From CAWFLT01 sp963816795 (GTDB lineage Bacteria > Acidobacteriota > Vicinamibacteria > Vicinamibacterales > SCN-69-37): DNA of 64,000 bases. Location of the stretch: the NCBI GenBank assembly GCA_963816795.1, contig CAWFLT010000014.1, forward strand, positions 868,001 to 932,000. The letters are read 5' to 3'. A program made the translations under genes and the position numbers. The notes beneath the pieces are model-generated. The model saw only the letters and a list, made by a program, of their open reading frames with translations, was not told the DNA's origin and made no database searches. How positions within the stretch are numbered: the stretch's first letter is position 1; the number at the start of each line of letters is the position of its first letter. This document shows positions 7,235 through 16,076 of the stretch, in pieces.

Positions 7235-10144
7235 ATGCTCGGCGAGCAGGTCGCGCACTATCGCATCCTGGCGGAGATCGGCCACGGCGGGATGGGCGTG
7301 GTGTATCTCGCGGAAGATGTCACGCTCAACCGGCGTGCCGCGTTGAAGTTCATTCGCGGCGACGCGGTGCGCGGCGCCGAAGCGGACGCGCGCCTCGTGC
7401 GTGAGGCCCGGGCAGCCAGCGCGCTGGATCATCCGAATGTCGCCACCATCTACGAAGTCGGGGAGTGGCAGGGCCGCCACTTCATTGCGATGGCGTGGTA
7501 CGACGGCGAGACGCTCGCCGATCGAATCGTCCGCGGACGGCTGCCGCTCGAGGAGGCGGCCGGGCTCCTGACGCAGGTCGCGGCCGGGCTCGCGCGCGCG
7601 CACGCCGCCGGGATCGTCCACCGCGATCTCAAGCCCGGCAACATCCTGATCACGCGCGACGGCGTCGCCAAGATTCTCGACTTCGGCCTCGCCGCGTATA
7701 GCGCGCCCGATGCCGCGACCGAGGCCCCGCTGACGGCGGCCGGCAGCACGATGGGCACGCTCGCCTATATGGCGCCGGAGCAGTGTCTCGATTCCCGCGT
7801 CGATGTCCGCGCCGACGTCTGGGCGCTCGGCGTGATCGCCTATGAACTGTTCGCCGGTCAACGGCCGTTCAACGGGAAGCACGCTCCCGCACTGCTCCAC
7901 GCCATCCAGTACGACGAGCCTCCCGAGTTGAGGGTCGCCGCGCCCGCGCTGCCCGAACCGGTGCGCGCGGTGGTGATGAGGTCGCTGGCGAAACGGCCCG
8001 GCGACCGTCCGGGGTCGGTCGACGAGATCGCCGAGGTTCTCCGCGCCTGGCGCGCGACGGCCACCGCGCCGGCTCGCTCCAAGGCCGAAGGATTGGCGGC
8101 GCTGCGCCGGCCGATCATCGCGATTCCACTGGCGCTGTTGCTGATCGCGGCGGCGACGTTCACCATCGTCGCCACCGTGCGGCAACGGCGCGCGGCGTGG
8201 GCGCGTGACGAGGCGATCCCGAAAGTGACGCAGCTCATCGACGAGGAAAAGATCGTCGACGCGTTCGATCTGGCGATGCGTGCGCAGCAGATCTCGCCAG
8301 ACGACCCGGTCCTCGCGCGACTGCTGACACAGATTTCACGCACCGTCCCGATTCGGACCGAGCCGGCGGGTGCGACGGTGTCGTACAAGGACTATGCCCA
8401 CCCGGAGTCCGACTGGCGCGTCGTCGGCGTGACGCCGCTCGACAGCGTTTCTGTACCGGCAACGATGCTCCGCTGGCGCTTCGAGAAGCCGGGGTATGAA
8501 ACGGTTGAGGTGCCACGGCTGACCGGACCGTTCCTGGGACTGCGGGAGACTACGTCCATCGACGCAACGTTGACGGCGACCGGGTCAGCGCCGCCCGGAA
8601 TGGTGCTGGTAGCCGCAGCCCCCGGCCCATTCCGGTTGTTTCTGCCCGGCTTCGAGCATCTCGGGGCACTCGGCGAGATGAGCGCCTTCTGGATCGACCG
8701 GAATGAAGTCACCAACGCCGAATACAAACGGTTTGTCGATGCCGGCGGCTACCGGCGTCGCGAATTCTGGCAGGAACCGTTCGTCGAGGACGGCAAGGCC
8801 GTCGATTGGGAGCACGCGATGGCGCGGCTCGTCGACTCGACGGGCCAACCGGCCCCGGCCCATTGGATCCAGGCGGAACCTCCGGCGGGCGACGATCACC
8901 TGCCGGTCACGGGAGTGAGCTGGTACGAAGCCGCAGCGTACGCCCGCTTTGCCGGCAAGCAGTTGCCGACGATTCATCACTGGGCGCGTGCGGCCGAGCC
9001 TCCGTCCGCGCGGTGGGTGGTGCCGTTCAGCAATTTCGGCTCGCGTGGCGCCGGAGCGGCCGGCGCCCGGCCGGCGCTCCACATCTCCGGCGCGCTCGAC
9101 ATGGCGGGCAACGTGAAGGAGTGGACGTCCACCGATTCGGGTGATGGACGCCGCTACATCCTGGGCGGCGCATGGGATGAGCCGATCTACACCTTCAACG
9201 ATCCCGACGCGCGCGCGCCGGTCGACCGCGGCCGGACGTTTGGCTTCCGATGCGTGACCTACCCCACCGCCCCGGCGGCCACGCTTCTGGCTCCCCTGCC
9301 GTGGCTCACGCGCGATTACACCCGGGAACAGCCCGCGAGCGACGCCGTGTTCGAGATCTACCGGCGCCTCTACGCGTACGATCGCCAGCCCTTCACGGCG
9401 AAGACGTTGGCGACGGCCGAGATCGGCGACGACGTTCGTCGCGAAACGGTGCTCATTCCGGCAGCCTACGGCGGCGAGAAGATGAAGGTGTTCCTCTTCC
9501 TGCCGAAACGGGGCACGGCGCCATTCGAGACGGTCATCCTCTTCCCCGGATCCAACGCGTTCCGGACCAAAACCATCGACCAGTTTCCGCTGATCAACAT
9601 CGACTTTCTCGTGAAGAGCGGCCGCGCCGTCGCATTTCCTGAATTGAAGGGCACGTTCGATCGCCAATCCGGCCTGCAGGACAGCACCGCGAATGCGAGC
9701 GTGACCTACAGTGATCACGTCATCGCCTGGGTCAAGGACGTGAGCCGCACGGTGGATTACCTCGCAATGCGCAAGGACATCTCGATCGACCGGCTCGCCT
9801 TGCTGGGCTTCAGTTGGGGCGGCCGGCTGGGGGCGATCGTGCCGGCCGTCGAACCGCGCATCACCGTACAGGTGCTCGTCGTCGGCGGTTTCAGCATGCA
9901 GCGGCCGCGGCCGGAAGTCGATCAGTTCAACTTTGCCTCGCGGGTGACGATTCCGACGTTGATGCTGAACGGCCGCTACGATTTCTTCTTCCCGGTCGAC
10001 ACGTCACAGAAGCCGATGTTCAACGCCTTCAAAACCCCCAAGGATCAGAAACAGCATCTGATCTTCGACGGCGGTCACAACATCCCACGCGTGGAATTGA
10101 TCAAAGAAACGCTGAACTGGCTCGATCGGTTTCAGCGCAAGTAG
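7235..10144 (+). CDS. Ser/Thr kinase - PEGA - FGE-like - alpha/beta hydrolase fusion
   Basis: 969 residues in one unbroken frame. Kinase domain: IGHGGMGVVYLAED loop, ALKFI lysine, HRDLKPGNILI (about residue 128) and DFGLA are all present, so it should be active. A single membrane helix near 290-310 is followed by a PEGA-like segment (IRTEPAGATVSYKD), then a formylglycine-generating-enzyme fold (FWIDRNEVTNAEYKRFVDAG to GRTFGFRCV). Last comes an alpha/beta hydrolase with GFSWGGRLG (Ser), NGRYDFFFP (Asp) and DGGHNIPR (His). The FGE-like domain reads GGAWDEPIYTFN where true FGEs carry the Cys pair, so it is probably a binding module. A TACACT -10 at 7218-7223 places transcription close to the ATG. 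It likely works as a membrane sensor kinase coupled to an outward hydrolase; the ligand is unknown. Confidence 0.88.
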   Translation: MLGEQVAHYRILAEIGHGGMGVVYLAEDVTLNRRAALKFIRGDAVRGAEADARLVREARAASALDHPNVATIYEVGEWQGRHFIAMAWYDGETLADRIVRGRLPLEEAAGLLTQVAAGLARAHAAGIVHRDLKPGNILITRDGVAKILDFGLAAYSAPDAATEAPLTAAGSTMGTLAYMAPEQCLDSRVDVRADVWALGVIAYELFAGQRPFNGKHAPALLHAIQYDEPPELRVAAPALPEPVRAVVMRSLAKRPGDRPGSVDEIAEVLRAWRATATAPARSKAEGLAALRRPIIAIPLALLLIAAATFTIVATVRQRRAAWARDEAIPKVTQLIDEEKIVDAFDLAMRAQQISPDDPVLARLLTQISRTVPIRTEPAGATVSYKDYAHPESDWRVVGVTPLDSVSVPATMLRWRFEKPGYETVEVPRLTGPFLGLRETTSIDATLTATGSAPPGMVLVAAAPGPFRLFLPGFEHLGALGEMSAFWIDRNEVTNAEYKRFVDAGGYRRREFWQEPFVEDGKAVDWEHAMARLVDSTGQPAPAHWIQAEPPAGDDHLPVTGVSWYEAAAYARFAGKQLPTIHHWARAAEPPSARWVVPFSNFGSRGAGAAGARPALHISGALDMAGNVKEWTSTDSGDGRRYILGGAWDEPIYTFNDPDARAPVDRGRTFGFRCVTYPTAPAATLLAPLPWLTRDYTREQPASDAVFEIYRRLYAYDRQPFTAKTLATAEIGDDVRRETVLIPAAYGGEKMKVFLFLPKRGTAPFETVILFPGSNAFRTKTIDQFPLINIDFLVKSGRAVAFPELKGTFDRQSGLQDSTANASVTYSDHVIAWVKDVSRTVDYLAMRKDISIDRLALLGFSWGGRLGAIVPAVEPRITVQVLVVGGFSMQRPRPEVDQFNFASRVTIPTLMLNGRYDFFFPVDTSQKPMFNAFKTPKDQKQHLIFDGGHNIPRVELIKETLNWLDRFQRK

Positions 10145-10158
10145 GAAGATTTGGGGAT

Positions 10159-12588
10159 CTATCGCAGCACGCGGACGGGATCGACGTTCGAGGCTCGCCG
10201 CGCGGGAATGAACGCAGCGACGAGCCCCGCCAGGATCAGCACGAGCGCCGCGCCGCCGTAAACGCGGACGTCGTGCGCCTCCACCTGGAACAGAAAGGCC
10301 TGCACGAATCGCGACAGGCCCCAGCCAGCGGCGAGGCCGATGGCGAGCCCCACCGCCATGAACAGGGTCGCGCGCCCGAGGACCATGCGCAGCACCTGGC
10401 GCGGCTGCGCGCCAAGCGCGAGGCGCACGCCGATCTCCGACGTGCGCTGCTCGACGATGCACGCCATCACGCCGTAGATGCCCACTGCCGCGATCACCAT
10501 CGCGAGACCGCCGAACAGCGCCAGGATCGTCATGTTGAATCGGCGCTGCACGATGAGCCGGTCGTACATCGCGCGGAACGTCTCGGCCTCGGGAATGATC
10601 AGTTCCGGTAGAACGGCGTGAATCGCCGCGCGCACGTCCGGCGTCACCGCTGCCGCGTCCCGCGCCGTTTTCAGGATGAACGTGGCACCGAAGGCGCGGC
10701 TGCGTTTGAACGGCAGATACACTTCCGGACGCATCTGCGCCTCGGGCCCCCCGAGCCGCACCGCCCGCACGATGCCGACGACCGTACGTTTGCCGTTGGT
10801 CTCGACCTCGACGCCGAGCGGGTTGTCGCTGCCGAAGTAGCGGCGAGCGGCGACGTCGTTGAGGATCACCACCGGGGCCGCGGTCTCCGCGAGATCGGCG
10901 TCGGTAAACGGCCGGCCTGCCAGGAGCGGCACCGCCAGTGCCTTGAAGTAGTCCGGCGAGATCGTCTTGGTATCAGGCGCGTCGTCGCCTTCCCGGAAGT
11001 CCGGCTTCCCAGCGACCTTGAAGGTCGAACGGCTGTATCCCCCGCCGAGCGGCGGCGTTCCGGTACTGAACGCGACGACGTCTATCCCCGGCACGTGCTG
11101 CAGGCGGTCGAACACGTTCATCACGGCGTCGCCGGCGCGTGCCATTTGCGCATCCCGATCGGGAGCGTCGAACACCACGCGCGGAAAGACGCGGACCGTC
11201 AGCGTGTTGTTGACGTCCATGCCGAGGTCGACGCGCGTCAACCTGACGAAACTCGTCACGAAAAGGCCGGCGCCGACGAGCAGAACGACCGCGAGCGCGA
11301 CCTCGGCGACGAGCAAGGTCGTGCGGGCGCGCTGGCGCGCGAGCCCCGCACTGCCCGAACGGCCGCCCTCGCGCAAGGCGGTGGCCAGGCGCGGTCGCGA
11401 GACCTGCCACGCCGGCAGGATGCCGAAGGCGACGCCGGTCAGGAGCGCTGACCCGGCGGCGGCGACGAGCACGCGGAGATCGATGCCGACGTCATTCAGG
11501 CGAGGGAGCGACGGCGGCAGTGACGCGCGCAGCACCTCGACGCCCCACAACGCGAGCAGCACACCGAGCGCCGTGCCGGCCGTCGAGAGGACCAGACTCT
11601 CGGCGAGGAGCCCGCGGGCCAGTTGCCAGCGCGTCGCACCGAGTGCCGCGCGCACGCTGACGTCCCGTGCCTTCCCGGTCGCGCGCGCCAGCATCAGGTT
11701 GGCGACGTTCACGCAGGCAATCAGCATCACGAACGCGACCGCGCCAAGCAGCAACAACATCCACGCCCGCGACTTGCCGACGACCGACTCGTGCATCGGG
11801 ATCACGCCCACCCAGCGGTCGCGAAACCAGCGCGGATACTGCGCTTTGAGGGAAGCGGTGATCTGCTCCATCTGGGCGAGCGCTTGCGAGACCGTGACGC
11901 CGTCCTTCAACCGCCCGATCACCTGGGCGTTGTAGTTGCGGTTGTCGCCGTTGCCACGCGGGTACTCGTCCTTCGACGGCACCCACGGCACCCAGAGGTC
12001 AGTCGCCCGCAACGGGCCCACTGGAAACGTGAACTCCGGCGCCATGATCCCGATGATTTCGTAGGTGCCCTGATCGAACGCCACCGTCGTGCCGACGATG
12101 GCCGGATCGGCGCCGAAGCGGCGGCGCCACAGGCCATCACTGAGCAGCGCCACCCGATCGCGGCCGGCCACTTCTCGATCGGCGCCAAAGAGTTGCCCGA
12201 GCCGGGGCCCGACGCGGAGCAGTGGAAACAGACTGGCGGTCACCGCCTGGCCGCGCAGGTTCTCCGGCTCGCCGTTGCCGCGAATCGTCAAGGTCCTGGC
12301 TTGGTACGCGGCGAGGTCCTCGAACACCTGCTGCTGCGTGCGCCAATCGATGAAATTCGCCGCGTTGACGTACCCGCCGGGCAGGCCCTTGTCGGTGGGG
12401 TTGGTTTCGGTCACCACGACGAGACGGTCCGCCTCGTCGAACGGCATGCCCCGCAGAACCACGGCGTCGACGACGGAAAAGATGGCGGTCGTTGCCCCGA
12501 TGCCGAGCGTCAGCACCAGGAGGGCCACCGCGGTGAACCCCGGAGAGGCCCGCAGCGATCGGAACGCCAACCGGACATCGAGCAGCAT
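10159..12588 (-). CDS. ADOP-family FtsX/MacB-like permease
   Basis: 809 residues, with duplicated MacB_PCD plus FtsX halves: first TM at GFTAVALLVLTLGIGATTAI, FtsX core AFVMLIACVNVANLMLARAT, second copy AMVIAAVGIYGVMACIVEQR, C-terminal IPARRASNVDPVRVLR. No ATPase gene is adjacent. Orphan duplicated permeases of this sort are a hallmark of Acidobacteria. They are thought to move or tether substrates across the inner membrane with an ATPase encoded elsewhere. It converges on the kinase fusion, with 14 bases between the stops. Confidence 0.92.
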   Translation of the reverse strand: MLLDVRLAFRSLRASPGFTAVALLVLTLGIGATTAIFSVVDAVVLRGMPFDEADRLVVVTETNPTDKGLPGGYVNAANFIDWRTQQQVFEDLAAYQARTLTIRGNGEPENLRGQAVTASLFPLLRVGPRLGQLFGADREVAGRDRVALLSDGLWRRRFGADPAIVGTTVAFDQGTYEIIGIMAPEFTFPVGPLRATDLWVPWVPSKDEYPRGNGDNRNYNAQVIGRLKDGVTVSQALAQMEQITASLKAQYPRWFRDRWVGVIPMHESVVGKSRAWMLLLLGAVAFVMLIACVNVANLMLARATGKARDVSVRAALGATRWQLARGLLAESLVLSTAGTALGVLLALWGVEVLRASLPPSLPRLNDVGIDLRVLVAAAGSALLTGVAFGILPAWQVSRPRLATALREGGRSGSAGLARQRARTTLLVAEVALAVVLLVGAGLFVTSFVRLTRVDLGMDVNNTLTVRVFPRVVFDAPDRDAQMARAGDAVMNVFDRLQHVPGIDVVAFSTGTPPLGGGYSRSTFKVAGKPDFREGDDAPDTKTISPDYFKALAVPLLAGRPFTDADLAETAAPVVILNDVAARRYFGSDNPLGVEVETNGKRTVVGIVRAVRLGGPEAQMRPEVYLPFKRSRAFGATFILKTARDAAAVTPDVRAAIHAVLPELIIPEAETFRAMYDRLIVQRRFNMTILALFGGLAMVIAAVGIYGVMACIVEQRTSEIGVRLALGAQPRQVLRMVLGRATLFMAVGLAIGLAAGWGLSRFVQAFLFQVEAHDVRVYGGAALVLILAGLVAAFIPARRASNVDPVRVLR

Positions 12589-12641
12589 GCGGGATTAGAC
12601 GACGCGCCGGCGAAAGCGTTGGGAGGCCAGCCGCGGGTTGC

Positions 12642-12670
12642 TTGACCTCTCTCCGGCAAGCGGTCAGGAT
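12642..12670 (+). promoter_or_regulatory. Promoter of the secreted DUF6263-like gene
   Basis: TTGACC (12642-12647) and CAGGAT (12665-12670) are 17 bases apart. Seven bases after the -10 lies the ATG at 12677, so the transcript is probably leaderless. Confidence 0.55.
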
Positions 12671-12676
12671 GCTTGA

Positions 12677-13639
12677 ATGCGAGTGCGATCCCTTCTCCTC
12701 CCGGCCGCGATCATCTGTGCGGTCATCCTCGCGCGGCCGCTCACGGCACAAAGCGTCTCGGTGCGCTACCTGTGGAAGACGGGCGAGGCGCTGACGTACC
12801 GGACGACGGTCCAGACTGCCGTCAATATGAGTGGTGTTCCCGGCCTGGGTGACATGGCACTCAGCACAGCGATCACGCAGGTGATCCGGATGATGCCGGA
12901 AGACATCGCCGCCGACGGCACGGCGACTCTGCGTGTGACCATCGAGTCGATGAAAATGGAAATGACGTCGCCGATGGGCAACATGGCCTTCGACAGCGCG
13001 GCGCCGGCCCCGGCACCAGACGACGCGGTCGCCGCGGCGCTCGCGCCGACGATCAAGGCGGTCGTCGGTGCCTCGTTCACGACGATCATCAAGCCGAATG
13101 GCGCCGTCACGAGCGTGAGCGGTCTGGCCGCTATCGCGGCAAAGCTGCAACAGGCGCTGCCGCAGGGCGCCGGCATGGCGACCGGCCTGGAATCGTTCTT
13201 GAACGACGACGCCATGAAGTCGGCCATGCAACAGAGCTTCGCGTCGCTCCCCGATCGACCGGTGGCCACAGGCGAGTCCTGGAAAAGCGACGTCACGGTC
13301 GCCAACCCGATGATGACCATGACGTCGTCGACGACCTACATCCTGAACGGGTTCGACACAGCGGGTGGCGGCCAGGTCGCGCGGATCGCGTTCACGAGCG
13401 TCCTGAAGCCCAAGGCTGGCGGGTCGCCGCCGGCGTCACCATTGCCCGTCACCGTGACTCCCGGTGACGGCAAGGCCGAAGGCGAGATCCTGATGGATGT
13501 GCGGAACGGACGGCTGACCAGGTCGACGATGCGCATGGATCAACCGATGTCGATGAGTATGCAGGGCGGCGACGCGTCAGCGATGACCATCTCGGCGAAC
13601 ACGAAATCAACGACCACGGTTGAGCTCGTGCAGAAGTAA
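12677..13639 (+). CDS. Secreted protein, DUF6263-like
   Basis: 320 residues with a clear Sec signal: MRVRSLLLPAAIICAVILA, cut after LTAQS. The mature part is Ala/Thr/Met-rich and beta-rich (GEALTYRTTVQTAVNMSG..., GQVARIAFTSVLKPKAGG) and resembles DUF6263 proteins of unknown function. There is no catalytic motif. The ATG follows a TTGACC/CAGGAT promoter directly. It is divergent from the ADOP gene and monocistronic; a periplasmic or surface location is inferred. Confidence 0.72.
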   Translation: MRVRSLLLPAAIICAVILARPLTAQSVSVRYLWKTGEALTYRTTVQTAVNMSGVPGLGDMALSTAITQVIRMMPEDIAADGTATLRVTIESMKMEMTSPMGNMAFDSAAPAPAPDDAVAAALAPTIKAVVGASFTTIIKPNGAVTSVSGLAAIAAKLQQALPQGAGMATGLESFLNDDAMKSAMQQSFASLPDRPVATGESWKSDVTVANPMMTMTSSTTYILNGFDTAGGGQVARIAFTSVLKPKAGGSPPASPLPVTVTPGDGKAEGEILMDVRNGRLTRSTMRMDQPMSMSMQGGDASAMTISANTKSTTTVELVQK

Positions 13640-13667
13640 CGCGCGCTTGCGAAGCCGCCCTCGCGCG

Positions 13668-14183
13668 CTACGCGGGCGTCTTGTGCTCAGCGAACACCGT
13701 CGTCTTGCCCGCCTTATCGAAGGCCAGCACGGTGTACGGCTGAAACGGCGTGAGGTCCATGCCGGGCGCGCTCTGGGGCATGCCCGGAATGGTCAACCCG
13801 ACTACGCCGGCGGGCCGCTCGCGCAGTAGCCGGACCATGTCGCCCTCGGGGACGTGCCCCTCGATGATGAGCCCGTCGACGAGCGTCGTGTGGCAGCTCT
13901 GCAGGTTGGGCGCGATGCCGTACTTTTTCTTGATCGGGTCGATGTTGACGTCGTTGACGGCGACCTGATAGCCCTTGGCCCGCATGTACTCCACCCATTT
14001 GTGGCAGCAGCCGCAGTTGGGATCTTTGTAGGTCGTCAGCGCCGGTTTGGTGGCCGCACGAGCTTTGGTCGCAGATTTGGTCTGCGCTCCGCCCGCCTGC
14101 GCGAGGCCGACCGCACCCGCGGCGGTACCGAGGATCGCCGTCAGAAGGGCACGCCTGGCCGGGTCGAAGTCGCGGTGCGTCAT
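13668..14183 (-). CDS. DUF411 metal-binding protein, Tat-type leader
   Basis: Starting at MTHRDFDPARRALLTAILGT the protein has 171 residues: a twin-arginine-type leader (PARRALLTAILG), then the DUF411 core YKDPNCGCCHKWVEYMRAKG with its Cys-x-Cys-Cys-His cluster, a further Cys-His (NLQSCHTTLVDG) and the EGHVPEGDMVRLL segment. DUF411 proteins bind copper and usually sit in metal-handling loci. An alternative ATG at 14219 overlaps the ATPase gene stop (ATGA) and would add 12 residues; it would make this the third gene of the TIR-ATPase operon. The shorter start gives the more typical leader. Function in that operon is unclear. Confidence 0.85.
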   Translation of the reverse strand: MTHRDFDPARRALLTAILGTAAGAVGLAQAGGAQTKSATKARAATKPALTTYKDPNCGCCHKWVEYMRAKGYQVAVNDVNIDPIKKKYGIAPNLQSCHTTLVDGLIIEGHVPEGDMVRLLRERPAGVVGLTIPGMPQSAPGMDLTPFQPYTVLAFDKAGKTTVFAEHKTPA

Positions 14184-14215
14184 CCCTCCACGATAACGCA
14201 CCGGCGCGGGCGATG

Positions 14216-16048
14216 TCATTTGGGACTGACTTGAACGGAGATGATCCGCCAGCCACCGCTCCGCTTCTCGACGGTGAACACCACAATCGCCGGTTTCTCT
14301 ACGTACTGGTTGTTGACGATCGCAAAGACTTTCCGCTGCGTTCTCACCTCCGCACGGCGTCCGTCTTGAAAGAACTTGAAGTCGAAGATGTCTACGTCCA
14401 CGCGATAGTCGGTTGCCGCCGCGAAGTCGGCGGTGAGACTCGCCACTTCGGTGCGGTTCAGCTCTTGAACTTTGCGAATGGCCTCGATGTTCTTCTGCGC
14501 GTGCGCGCTCTCGTACACCTGGAACAGTTGCTGGATGGCGGCTTCGTCGGCCGCCAGCCTGGGGTCCTTTGGCGGCGGAGCAGGCGCCGGCGGTGCGGCA
14601 GTCCGTGGCGCCGGTGGCGTGGTGCGCGATCCTGCTGGACGCCGCGGGGCGGTAGCGTTCGGCTCGGTGCGGTCCGGGGCCGTCATCTCCGCCATATTTT
14701 TCTCGTACGATTGATGGGCGCTCGTGACCTCCTCGGTAATCGCCGCCGCCGAGGCCGCGTCGTATTGCTTCAGTTCGGCCGTCGCGCTGAGGGCCGCCTT
14801 GTAGAGCGCGCGAAATTCGTCCGCGGCGCGTTCGGCGACGTTGCGCTGGCGCTTCGCCTCGTCCCGTTCGATCTCCACCAACAGCGTTTGGTGCTCCGCC
14901 TCGGTCTTCTGCTGCCACGCGTAGATCGCGATTGGGATGAGGGCGAGCACCACCAGCAGCACCAGACCGGCCGCAAGACGGGACAGGCGCCGGCGCCAGT
15001 TCACATTGAGGCGCAGGTGATCGCGCACCCATCGTTCGTCGAACACCTCTTCGTAGATGGCATTCCGGACGCGGAGCCAGCCCTCGCGCCGGCAGACGAC
15101 GCCCGAGAGCTTCAGCCACGACGTGACGAGATCCAGTTCCTGGTCGGGGACCTGCTCGCCCCGGCGGGCGCGCCCGTACGTCCGGAGCACGGCCTCCCGG
15201 TCGAACGCCTTTTTCGTGAGCATGTCGCGGACGAACTGAAGGTTGCTGTCCGTCTCGCCGCCTTCACGAAAGAACAGCGCGTTGATCCGCTCGTCGACGG
15301 CCTCGGCCGTCCACTCCGGCGGCGGCGATTCGGCCAACGACCGGATCGTGCGCAGCGTGAGGTACGGGTGGCCCCCGGTCCACCGCATGGTCCAGGCGAC
15401 GAGATCCCGGTCGTAGGGCGCGGGCACCGCCAGGTGCGTCGTGAGCGCCTGGGCTTCCTCGGCCGTGAAGTCGGTGAGCTCGATCCGGTGGCCGATGTTG
15501 AACGGCGTTCGCGCCACATCCTTGATCAGATCACCCGGCGTGGCGACGCCGATGAGCACGAAGGACAGCCGCTGAAGCGTCGCGTCGACGGCGCGGAGCT
15601 GATACAGAAAGCGAATCGCCGTGAAGAAGTCGTCGGTAAAGTTGAGACGCAGCGTGGTATCGATTTCGTCGACGAAGATCACCAGGCGCTCGCTCCGTTC
15701 GGCGAGGACGACTTCGCGGAGGTAGCGGGTGAACCGGTGGCCAAACGCGTGGTCCGCCTGGGTCGCCCACCAGGCAGACACCGGCGTCTTCAGCGACAAG
15801 GTGTCCTGGACGACGGTGAGGAAGCCCTTGTACCACTGCTCTGCCGAGGTCTGGGCACCGAACTCCGTGAGGTCGACGATCACGGGCAGCACGCCCTCGG
15901 CGGTCAGCCGCTCGGCGGTCCGGATCATCAGGCTCGACTTGCCCATCTGGCGCGACGTCAGGATGTAGCTGAAGTCGCCGGCGCGGCAGTGCTCGAGCAG
16001 GTCGCGATCGGCGCTCCGCTCGAGGTAGACGCCGCCGCCGGCCTGCAC
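14216..16048 (-). CDS. AAA_35-type ATPase with membrane anchor and NTF2-like C-terminus
   Basis: About 610 residues from a GTG at 16048 (28 bases after the TIR gene stop; no better start). N-terminal AAA-like domain: TSRQMGKSSLMIR (Walker A), VIFVDEIDTTLRL (Walker B), FVLIGVATPGDLIKDVARTP (sensor region), WTGGHPYLTLRTI. A winged-helix-like stretch follows, then one membrane helix (LAAGLVLLVVLALIPIAIYA), a charged coiled coil (EIERDEAKRQRNVAERAADE), a Pro/Ala-rich linker and a C-terminal NTF2/SnoaL-like domain (DEAAIQQLFQVYESAHAQKN to GGWRIISVQV). The domain lies outside the membrane if the helix is a simple anchor. It is a partner of the TIR-ATPase next to it, probably a STAND-like switch. 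Role inferred, not shown. Confidence 0.82.
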   Translation of the reverse strand: MQAGGGVYLERSADRDLLEHCRAGDFSYILTSRQMGKSSLMIRTAERLTAEGVLPVIVDLTEFGAQTSAEQWYKGFLTVVQDTLSLKTPVSAWWATQADHAFGHRFTRYLREVVLAERSERLVIFVDEIDTTLRLNFTDDFFTAIRFLYQLRAVDATLQRLSFVLIGVATPGDLIKDVARTPFNIGHRIELTDFTAEEAQALTTHLAVPAPYDRDLVAWTMRWTGGHPYLTLRTIRSLAESPPPEWTAEAVDERINALFFREGGETDSNLQFVRDMLTKKAFDREAVLRTYGRARRGEQVPDQELDLVTSWLKLSGVVCRREGWLRVRNAIYEEVFDERWVRDHLRLNVNWRRRLSRLAAGLVLLVVLALIPIAIYAWQQKTEAEHQTLLVEIERDEAKRQRNVAERAADEFRALYKAALSATAELKQYDAASAAAITEEVTSAHQSYEKNMAEMTAPDRTEPNATAPRRPAGSRTTPPAPRTAAPPAPAPPPKDPRLAADEAAIQQLFQVYESAHAQKNIEAIRKVQELNRTEVASLTADFAAATDYRVDVDIFDFKFFQDGRRAEVRTQRKVFAIVNNQYVEKPAIVVFTVEKRSGGWRIISVQVSPK

Positions 16049-16076
16049 GGTGCCGCCGGCGACGAAGGCGTGGGCG

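Noticed and set aside
7235..10144. Kinase fusion as a second sulfatase-activating FGE
   Set aside because: The catalytic Cys pair is missing in its FGE-like domain.
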